Below, in pieces: positions 1 to 5,047 of a stretch of 7,971 bases of DNA. The stretch covers positions 1-7,971 of the forward strand of contig JAEUJR010000268.1 of assembly GCA_016793585.1 (NCBI GenBank), read 5' to 3'. Made by a program: the position numbers and the translations under genes. Origin of the DNA: Archangium sp. GTDB taxonomy: Bacteria > Myxococcota > Myxococcia > Myxococcales > Myxococcaceae. The stretch's first letter is position 1; each line of letters opens with the position of its first letter. The notes under the pieces were generated by a model, which worked only from the letters and a program-made list of their open reading frames with translations, was not told the origin of the DNA and did not search any database.

Positions 1-513
1 GAAGCAGACGCGGAAGATGTAGTCGCCGATCTCGGTCACCTTGGGGTTGGTCGACGAGGGGCTGATCATCGGCGTCTTCGCCTCCTGGGCCTTGGGCGCC
101 ATGGCGAGCGAGTTCGACGAGGCGACCTCTCCGAGAATCACGAGCACCTTGTCTTGCGTGATGAGGCGCGTGACGGCGCTGGCGGCCTCTTCGGGCTTCG
201 ACTGGTCGTCGTAGACGCGCACTGCCAGCTTCTTGCCCTTCACGCCGCCGGCCTCGTTCGCCTCGTCGATGGCCATGGCGATGCCGTCGCGGGTCGAAAT
301 GCCGAAGGCGGCTTCACTGCCGGTGAGCGAGCCGACCTCTCCGAGGAGCAGCACGTCTTCGGCGGGCTTGGGCTCGGGCGGCTTCGCGGGCTCGGCGGGC
401 TTCGTGTCGGCGACCGGCTGCTTGACCTCTGCAGGCTTCGGGTCGGTCGAAGTCTTCTTCTCGCAGCCGATGGTGAGGACGGCTGCACAGGCGAGCAGCA
501 GGGACAGACGCAT
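1..513 (-). CDS. ABC transporter substrate-binding lipoprotein, branched-chain amino-acid type (partial, N-terminal 171 aa)
   Basis: Probable solute-binding lipoprotein of a LivJ/LivK-type (periplasmic-binding-protein 6 fold) ABC importer. It would capture an amino acid or related small molecule outside the inner membrane. Reading from the ATG at 513, residues 1-17 form a lipoprotein signal peptide ending in T-I-G-C (C17 lipidated). Residues 18-53 are a Lys/Pro/Glu-rich tether. The binding fold begins near residue 54 with the family hallmarks GEVGSLTGSEAAFG (58-71), GIAMAIDEANEAGGVKGKKL (77-96), a DDQSKPEEA stretch (102-110) and ILGEVASSNSLAMAP (126-140), then SPSSTNPKVTE. The family is usually about 370-420 residues, so more than half lies beyond the left edge. 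The start is fixed by an AAAGGAG ribosome binding site six bases upstream and by the signal peptide. It lies 86 bp downstream of the beta-propeller gene on the same strand and may have its own promoter. The transported substrate cannot be told from this fragment. Confidence 0.9.
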   Translation of the reverse strand, partial: MRLSLLLACAAVLTIGCEKKTSTDPKPAEVKQPVADTKPAEPAKPPEPKPAEDVLLLGEVGSLTGSEAAFGISTRDGIAMAIDEANEAGGVKGKKLAVRVYDDQSKPEEAASAVTRLITQDKVLVILGEVASSNSLAMAPKAQEAKTPMISPSSTNPKVTEIGDYIFRVCF

Positions 514-519
514 GCAGAG

Positions 520-526
520 CTCCTTT
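520..526 (-). promoter_or_regulatory. Ribosome binding site of the ABC binding-protein gene
   Basis: On the minus strand AAAGGAG lies six bases before the ATG at 513. It is one of the best Shine-Dalgarno matches in the window and it decides the start of the binding-protein gene. Confidence 0.8.
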
Positions 527-539
527 GAGAGGCGCGCGG

Positions 540-568
540 CTTGTACGGGTCGTGACGTGGGGGGTCAA
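540..568 (-). promoter_or_regulatory. Candidate housekeeping-sigma promoter for the ABC binding-protein gene
   Basis: On the minus strand TTGACC (563-568, five of six matches to the -35 consensus) is followed after exactly 17 bases by TACAAG (540-545, four of six matches to the -10 consensus). The spacer is C-rich. Initiation would fall near 533, giving a leader of about 20 bases that contains the ribosome binding site. This suggests that the binding-protein gene can be transcribed separately from the propeller gene upstream. It is a pattern match only. Confidence 0.45.
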
Positions 569-599
569 CGACGACGGAAGGCCGTAGCTCTGCTCTGCG

Positions 600-1520
600 T
601 CACCACCAGGTCGGGTGCCGCTCCTGGCCACCGGTGTGAACTCGCGTCAGCCCTCCGTCGAGCGTGAGGAGCGCGAGGTCTTCCACGGCGCCATCGTCGA
701 AGCGGCCCCAGGCGGCGAGGCGTTCACCGTCGGGTGAGAAGCGGGCGTCGTAGACGCGGCCGGGCAGGTCGAAGAAGCGCGGCGCTCCGCCATCGAGGTG
801 CACGAGGCCGACCTGCGAGCCGGCGGCCGACACGCGGTGGAACGCGATGGTGTGGCCGCGCGGAGACCAGCTCGGGCTGAAGTCGCCGAAGTTGCCGCCC
901 TGCGTGAGCTGTGTCGGGTTCGAGCCGTCACGGTTCATGAGCCAGAGCGACGGGCTGCCCGCGCGGTACGAGGTGAAGACGATGTGCTGGCCGTCGGGCG
1001 ACCACGCGGGTGTGCGGTCGGGGATGGATTGGGCCGACGGCGTGAGGTTCGTGAGGTCGACCAGGCCACCATCGCGGAACGAGGCGCGCACGATGTCTCC
1101 ACGGGGGTCGTCACCTTGCGACATGAAGAGCACCTCGGTGCCGTCGGGCGAAAAGGTGGGCTCGAGCTCGACTGCTTGAAGCGACGCCGAGAGGCGCGTC
1201 GGGGTGCCCGCGGGCAGCTGGAGCGACCAGACCACCGGTGTGCCGAGCTGATCAGTCGGGTCGGGTGCCGAGAAGAGAATCGTCGCGCGGTCCGGGCTCA
1301 CTGCGGGCCGTTGGCCGTGGAGCGGTCCGGGCAAGCGTTCGCTCACGCCACCATCGGCGAACAAGCGCGCGAACCACACGCCGCCGTCGGGCTCGATGCG
1401 CTCGAAGAGCAGGGCAGGGGCTTCGGTGAAGACGCCCGCGTCGGGTACCTCGGAGCCCGCGTCGGGTAGGAGGGGGCCAGCACAGCCTGCGAGGCAAAGC
1501 ACGAAGAGCGACGTTCTCAT
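600..1520 (-). CDS. TolB-like beta-propeller lipoprotein (PD40 repeats)
   Basis: A 306-residue predicted lipoprotein with a TolB/PD40-type beta-propeller. Such domains usually serve as protein-binding platforms in the envelope; the partner here is unknown. The signal peptide is MRTSLFVLCLAGC with lipobox LAGC (C13), followed by an Asp/Ala/Gly-rich tether to about residue 33. The repeat signature W/F-S-P-D-G with a following hydrophobic strand recurs at residues 75-84 (degenerate, SPDRATILFS), 123-134, 173-184, 218-229 (SPRG variant) and 261-272. The protein ends HPTWW, where a sixth repeat begins, as expected if the last strand closes the ring. Four DGG triplets mark strand ends. The ATG at 1520 is preferred because it places the signal peptide at the N-terminus. 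A TTG at 1559 would add 13 residues. Neither start has a clear ribosome binding site. It lacks the N-terminal alpha/beta domain of true TolB, so it should not be called tolB. Confidence 0.88.
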   Translation of the reverse strand: MRTSLFVLCLAGCAGPLLPDAGSEVPDAGVFTEAPALLFERIEPDGGVWFARLFADGGVSERLPGPLHGQRPAVSPDRATILFSAPDPTDQLGTPVVWSLQLPAGTPTRLSASLQAVELEPTFSPDGTEVLFMSQGDDPRGDIVRASFRDGGLVDLTNLTPSAQSIPDRTPAWSPDGQHIVFTSYRAGSPSLWLMNRDGSNPTQLTQGGNFGDFSPSWSPRGHTIAFHRVSAAGSQVGLVHLDGGAPRFFDLPGRVYDARFSPDGERLAAWGRFDDGAVEDLALLTLDGGLTRVHTGGQERHPTWW

Positions 1521-1587
1521 GGGCGGGGCACGACGAGGCGCTTGCAGCTTCCATGACAACGCCGGCCATCAGCGACAATGGTGGTTG

Positions 1588-1665
1588 CGAGCACGCGTCG
1601 CGCCGGCGTCCTCAGAAATTCGAGAGCCTCAGCTCGTGACCTTCGCGACACCGTTCGAGCACGCG
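1588..1665. repeat. 10-bp direct repeat in a divergent intergenic region
   Basis: CGAGCACGCG occurs at 1588-1597 and again at 1656-1665, each preceded by GTT (with one extra base in the first copy). The two lie 68 bp apart inside the 176-bp gap between the divergently transcribed propeller gene and the flavodoxin/sigma locus. The pair could be an operator, but a chance repeat in GC-rich DNA is possible. No convincing -35/-10 pair was found in this gap on either strand. Confidence 0.35.
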
Positions 1666-1685
1666 AGTTGCTGGCGCTCCGACGT

Positions 1686-1690
1686 GGAGG
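1686..1690 (+). promoter_or_regulatory. Ribosome binding site of the flavodoxin fragment
   Basis: GGAGG six bases before the ATG at 1697. It shows that the flavodoxin-like start is a real translation start, so the damaged locus probably still attracts ribosomes. Confidence 0.8.
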
Positions 1691-1696
1691 CACGCC

Positions 1697-1816
1697 ATGA
1701 CGGAGACACGCAAGAGGGCCCTCGTCGTCTACGAATCGCTGTTCGGAAACACGCGGAAGGTCGCAGAGGCCATCGGCGCCGGGCTCGAGCCGTTCTACGA
1801 GGTGCACGCCGCGGGC
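1697..1816 (+). pseudogene. Flavodoxin-family N-terminal fragment (5' end of a broken gene)
   Basis: The first ~40 codons match the opening of the flavodoxin fold. A basic N-terminus is followed by the first beta-strand and FMN-phosphate loop, ALVVYESLFGNT (residues 8-19), then the first helix RKVAEAIGAGLE and the second strand YEVHA. The S-L-F-G-N-T loop is the diagnostic FMN-binding segment. After about residue 40 the similarity stops. The frame stays open to a TGA at 2117-2119, but the remaining ~100 residues are Arg/Ser-rich and are the shifted reading of a sigma-factor gene. A normal flavodoxin is about 140-180 residues, so three quarters are missing. The end given is the estimated junction (about 1808-1820). 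A GGAGG site supports the start. It is either a true deletion remnant or a sequence-assembly join. Confidence 0.65.
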
Positions 1817-1818
1817 AG

Positions 1819-2115
1819 CTGCGCTCACAAGCGCACCTCGCCCAGGTCGCGCGCCTTCCCCGCATTTCGCCGCGCGAGCCTTCGCAGGCCCTCGAAGAGC
1901 GTGAGGCCTTCACGCTCGTGCAGGGGTTGCTCGAGCAACTCTCGGAGGAGCAGCGCACCGTCTTCGTGCTCGCCGAGTTCGAAGAGCTCACGCTGCGGGA
2001 GATTTCGGACATCACCGGTGCGAACGCGAACACCGTCTCGTCGCGGCTGCGGCTGGCCCGTCAGCGCTTCGAGACGCTCGTGCAGCACCGACGAAGCAGG
2101 GAGCGTGTGTCATGA
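1819..2115 (+). pseudogene. ECF-type RNA polymerase sigma factor, C-terminal fragment (region 4 only)
   Basis: The frame ending with the TGA at 2113-2115 encodes a typical sigma-70 family region 4. After a linker (ARLPRISPREPSQALEERE) comes the first helix AFTLVQGLLEQLSEEQRTVF, then VLAEFEELTLREISDITGAN and the recognition helix ANTVSSRLRLARQRFE (helix-turn-helix), which would bind the -35 element. Region 2, which binds core polymerase and melts the -10 element, is absent. Upstream DNA in all plus-strand frames holds only intergenic sequence and the flavodoxin start, which lies in another frame. No credible start codon with a ribosome binding site precedes this fragment in frame, so it is probably not made as a working sigma factor. 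Its stop overlaps the next gene's ATG in an ATGA, the usual arrangement for a sigma gene and its membrane partner. Confidence 0.8.
2098..2103 (+). promoter_or_regulatory. Ribosome binding site of the sigma-linked membrane protein
   Basis: AGGGAG lies inside the end of the sigma fragment, eight bases before the ATG at 2112. Together with the ATGA overlap it supports this start and suggests that the gene can be translated even though the upstream gene is damaged. Confidence 0.65.
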
Positions 2116-2852
2116 GTGAGCTCGGCTCCGAGACGAATGAGCTGTTGCGCAAGGCCCGCCAGGGAACGCCGGCGATGCCGAACGACGTGCGACGTCGCAT
2201 GCGTGGCGCGGTGCTGACCGGCGCCGGCCTCACCACGGTCGCCGCGGGCGTCTCGTTCGCGAAGGTGGTCGCCATCGGCGTCGTCTCGGCCTCGGTCGCG
2301 ACCATCGCGACGTTCACCGTGACGAAGCAGGTCTTCGAGCGCCGAGCCCTGGCCGCCGAGCAGCGGGCCCTCGCGGCGGAGCAGGCCCTCGCCGCGCGCC
2401 CGGCGCCGGTCGTCGAGCCAGCCGTGGTGGTCGAGCCAGCTCCGGTCGTCGTCGAGACCGTCACGCCTCCGGTTGGCGACCAGAAGCCGACGGCCGCCCC
2501 GACGCCGCGGGTCCTCGTCGCGACCTCGAAGCCGACGCCCGCGCCGCAGGCCGCTCCCACGCCCGAGCCCGTCGTCGACGACCGCTCGCTCGCCGCCGAG
2601 CTCGAAACGCTCGAGGGCATTCTGCACGCGACCGATGTCGCCAACTGGGCGGAGGCGCGAGTTCGGTTGGGCGCGTACCACTCACGCTTCGAAGACGGCC
2701 ACTTCCGAACCGAGGCGCGCGCGCTCGAGGTGCTCACGCTGTGTGGAGAGCACCGCGTCGACGCCGCCCGTGCGCTGCGCGCCGAGCTGTTGAAGCTCGA
2801 GCCGCTCAACCCAGCCGTGTTGCGGTTGGCGGGAAGCTGCGCGGCAGACTGA
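2112..2852 (+). CDS. Single-pass membrane protein linked to an ECF sigma factor (putative anti-sigma or partner)
   Basis: A 246-residue protein not recognised as a named family. The N-terminal ~50 residues are hydrophilic and basic and probably cytoplasmic. Residues ~52-70 (VVAIGVVSASVATIATFTV) form one transmembrane helix. A short helical repeat follows at 79-96 (ALAAEQ twice, then ALAAR). Residues ~97-156 are a Pro/Ala/Val-rich linker. Residues ~157-246 are a helical domain with TPR-like character, containing WAEARVRLGAYHSRF and EARALEVLTLCGEHRVDAAR and ending RLAGSCAAD. Sigma-factor genes followed by such N-in membrane proteins with a Pro-rich stalk and TPR-like end are common in myxobacteria, so an anti-sigma or signal-relay role is inferred. 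No zinc-binding anti-sigma motif (HxxxCxxC) is present. The start overlaps the sigma stop (ATGA) and has an AGGGAG site. Only 2 bp separate its stop from the end of the convergent vWA gene. Confidence 0.85.
   Translation: MSELGSETNELLRKARQGTPAMPNDVRRRMRGAVLTGAGLTTVAAGVSFAKVVAIGVVSASVATIATFTVTKQVFERRALAAEQRALAAEQALAARPAPVVEPAVVVEPAPVVVETVTPPVGDQKPTAAPTPRVLVATSKPTPAPQAAPTPEPVVDDRSLAAELETLEGILHATDVANWAEARVRLGAYHSRFEDGHFRTEARALEVLTLCGEHRVDAARALRAELLKLEPLNPAVLRLAGSCAAD
2346..2399 (+). repeat. ALAAEQ helical repeat within the sigma-linked membrane protein
   Basis: Residues 79-96 read ALAAEQ-R-ALAAEQ-ALAAR, about two and a half copies of a 6-7 residue unit. The DNA copies differ at third positions, so the repeat is kept at protein level. 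It sits just outside the membrane helix and may form a short coiled-coil stalk. Confidence 0.6.
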
Positions 2853-2854
2853 CT

Positions 2855-5047
2855 TCACTGACACGGCGTGCGGTAGTGCACGACGAGCTCCGTCGACTCG
2901 ATGGGCCCCGGGAACTCGACCGCGTTGTTCATGGGAAGGTAGCGCCACAGCACCCCGCCATCAGGAAGGTCTGGCAGCACGGGCAGGGAGTCGAGCTCGA
3001 CGCTGAGCCCAGCCAACTCAGGTTGTGCGCTCAGGAAGAATCGCTGTCGGTTGAACGTGTCTGTTCGAACGAAGTCGTTCGCGAACGGCGAGCACAAATC
3101 GGCCGCGACGCCACTGACAGACTCGACCGCCGCGCGATGACCTCCGTCGTCGTGGCCGACGGTGGGGCAGGCGGGGTCGAACGGCCCGACCACTGAGTAT
3201 GACGTGGCGGGGCCGAGCTGGGTGAGGGCCGCGCGGTAGGTGTCAGGCGAGACGTCGACGTCGTCGGTGATGCACACGAGCGCCAGCGCGCCCGAGCGGC
3301 GAAAGCCTTCGTTCGCGCCTCCGTCGGCTGTCAGCGGCGGCGTGACGGCACGCACCGCTGCTTCGAGGCAGGAAGGCTGCTCCGAGCCGTCGCTCGTGAG
3401 GGCGGTGAGCTGAGAGAACTTCGAGATGAACCGGGGGTCGGAGGAGTCGAGCCAGGCGCCGCCGTCGAGGCGTCTGAAATGGCCAGCGCTCGGGCCGCCG
3501 ACCGACGTGGTGGTGACGGCCACCCGCGCGTTCGCATTTCGACCCGCGAGCGCACTCTGGAAGGCGGCGAGCCCAGTCTGAACGCGCGCATGGTGGGGAA
3601 CGAACGAACTCGAATCGTCGAGCACGAAGACCCAGTCGATCGGTGGCGAGAGAAACGAGTAGCGGTCGGTGCGTTCAGCTCGTGGCGTCGTGCTGCCATT
3701 GAGCGGCACCGTCAGTCTTCCTCCAACGACTTCGACGACGAGCTGACCTGTGGCGCTTCCTGCATCGGCTCCGCCCTGCGTGGCGAGCCCGATGATGGTC
3801 GGCATCGCGCCCGGCTGCAGTGGAAGACCCGCGGGGGGAATCGCTGGCAGGTTCGCGATGACGAAGGGCGCCGTCGCGGTCACGTTCTTCAACACCAACG
3901 ACCGCGCACACTGATTCGCCAGCGTGATGGAGCGCGGAGGGCTGACGCACCCCGCGATGGCGGGCGCGAAGTCGAGCACCGTGGGTAGCGTGAGGCACTC
4001 GGGGCCACCGAGGTCGAAGGCGACCGGCACGTGAAGCGCGCGAGGCATGGCGTCGACGACGACCGTCGCGTCACGCAGCGACGAGGTGCGATCGAAGTTC
4101 GCACCGACGAGAAACTCGACCCTGCGGTTGGTGTCGAGCACGAGTGGAGTCGGCCCGCTGACGGTGAAGGCGGGGTTGTCGTCGATGCGCGCGCCGCGAA
4201 GAATGCACGGCGTCGACCCCACGTTCGCGATGGTCAGCAGCTGTCGCTCCATGGGCGTGAGCCCGAAGCTCAGGCGCCGTCGCGAGGGTTGCAGCGCACA
4301 GCCGCGCTCATCGATGACTCGCGCCGAGATGGCGACCGTGACCGGCATCGCGCCGCGCGTCTCTGGCGTGATGATCAGCTGCCACGACTTCTCTCCCGGA
4401 GTCGTCGGGCGCAGCCGCAACGGGAGCGACGCCTGCCGCGTCACCGTGAAGCGGGTCGTCGGCAGACACGCGCCGTTCACGATGGTGCCCACGCAGAGTT
4501 CGTCGACGCTGGTCTCGGCGTTCAGCGCGCGCAGCGCCGTGAGCTTCACCACCAGCGACGAGTCGACCGTGCCGATGTTGCGAACGGGGAGCCCACGCTC
4601 GACGGGCGCCAACACGACGGGGCCGAACGTGAACGCGGAGGGCGCCTCGAACATCGGCCCGTTCCCGGTCGCGCTCACCGCGAGCGAGAACGGCTCCGTG
4701 CCCATCACGCCGGTCAACGTCGCGCGCTGCGCCACCAGCTTCGTCGCGGTGAACTCGACCTCGAGCGTCAGCTGCCCCGGCCGGTCACACGAGCCCGCGG
4801 GCACGAGCAACGAACGGCGGTCGTCCTTGAACGTGAACCCCTCACCATCGGTGAGCGAGAGCTGGTTCACTTCGAGCGGCAACGGGAGCGGGTTCGAGAA
4901 GGTGATGGGAATCGTCGCGGTCGTTCCGAGTTCCACTGGCAAGGTGAGCGTCGGGCCCTGCACCGATGGCCGGCAATCGGCGGGCAGCAGACCGGCGCCC
5001 TTCGAGCAGGCGCAGAGCAGCAGGACGGCAAAGACCCGCGTCGTCAC
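2855..5047 (-). CDS. vWA-domain lipoprotein with Ig-like repeats (downstream paralog)
   Basis: A 730-residue predicted envelope lipoprotein. Signal peptide MTTRVFAVLLLCAC with the lipidated Cys at 14 (C12 is an alternative). Residues ~28-450 hold about four Ig-like (ASPM/Hydin or choice-of-anchor-D style) beta-sandwich repeats. Examples are FGPVVLAPVERGLPVRNIGT (141-160), LSFGLTPMERQLLTIANVGS (259-278) and LDFAPAIAGCVSPPRSITLA (358-377). The vWA domain follows from ~469: VFVLDDSSSF gives the MIDAS motif DxSxS at D477/S479/S481, and VCITDD (591-596) supplies the later Asp. The C-terminal ~80 residues form a small beta domain ending in PC-Q. vWA domains bind divalent metal and protein ligands, so an adhesion or binding role outside the inner membrane is likely. 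The GTG start at 5047 overlaps the stop of the upstream paralog (GTGA), and no strong ribosome binding site is needed if translation is coupled. The open frame extends upstream to 5275, but only antisense-like Arg-rich sequence lies there. Confidence 0.88.
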   Translation of the reverse strand: MTTRVFAVLLLCACSKGAGLLPADCRPSVQGPTLTLPVELGTTATIPITFSNPLPLPLEVNQLSLTDGEGFTFKDDRRSLLVPAGSCDRPGQLTLEVEFTATKLVAQRATLTGVMGTEPFSLAVSATGNGPMFEAPSAFTFGPVVLAPVERGLPVRNIGTVDSSLVVKLTALRALNAETSVDELCVGTIVNGACLPTTRFTVTRQASLPLRLRPTTPGEKSWQLIITPETRGAMPVTVAISARVIDERGCALQPSRRRLSFGLTPMERQLLTIANVGSTPCILRGARIDDNPAFTVSGPTPLVLDTNRRVEFLVGANFDRTSSLRDATVVVDAMPRALHVPVAFDLGGPECLTLPTVLDFAPAIAGCVSPPRSITLANQCARSLVLKNVTATAPFVIANLPAIPPAGLPLQPGAMPTIIGLATQGGADAGSATGQLVVEVVGGRLTVPLNGSTTPRAERTDRYSFLSPPIDWVFVLDDSSSFVPHHARVQTGLAAFQSALAGRNANARVAVTTTSVGGPSAGHFRRLDGGAWLDSSDPRFISKFSQLTALTSDGSEQPSCLEAAVRAVTPPLTADGGANEGFRRSGALALVCITDDVDVSPDTYRAALTQLGPATSYSVVGPFDPACPTVGHDDGGHRAAVESVSGVAADLCSPFANDFVRTDTFNRQRFFLSAQPELAGLSVELDSLPVLPDLPDGGVLWRYLPMNNAVEFPGPIESTELVVHYRTPCQ
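5044..5047 (-). other. GTGA stop/start overlap joining the two vWA genes
   Basis: On the minus strand GTGA serves as the GTG start of the downstream paralog (5047-5045) and contains the TGA stop of the upstream one (5046-5044). This implies one transcript and translational coupling, which would tend to give matched amounts of the two proteins. Confidence 0.85.

Noticed and set aside
798..1469. A 223-codon plus-strand open frame opposite the beta-propeller gene.
   Set aside because: The minus strand shows repeated SPDG propeller motifs and a lipobox. The plus-strand reading is an Arg/Ala-rich shadow.
1396..1818. The open extension of the sigma frame upstream of 1819, giving a 239-codon frame.
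   Set aside because: It runs through the opposite-strand propeller gene, the intergenic gap and the flavodoxin start in a different frame, and shows no sigma region 2 sequence. Only the part after about 1819 is sigma-like.
1816..1821. CAGCTG palindrome (PvuII site) at the flavodoxin/sigma junction, as a sign of a ligation join.
   Set aside because: This hexamer is frequent in GC-rich DNA, including elsewhere in this window, so its position is not evidence by itself.
1805..1845. A programmed frameshift that would join the flavodoxin and sigma frames.
   Set aside because: No slippery heptamer or following stem-loop is visible near the junction, and the two halves belong to unrelated families that are each incomplete, so frameshifting would not yield a sensible protein.
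2012..2809. A 265-codon minus-strand open frame opposite the sigma-linked membrane protein.
   Set aside because: The translation is Ala/Ser/Thr/Arg-rich low complexity with no recognisable motif, and it mirrors the Pro/Ala-rich plus-strand gene, which has a ribosome binding site and an ATGA overlap.
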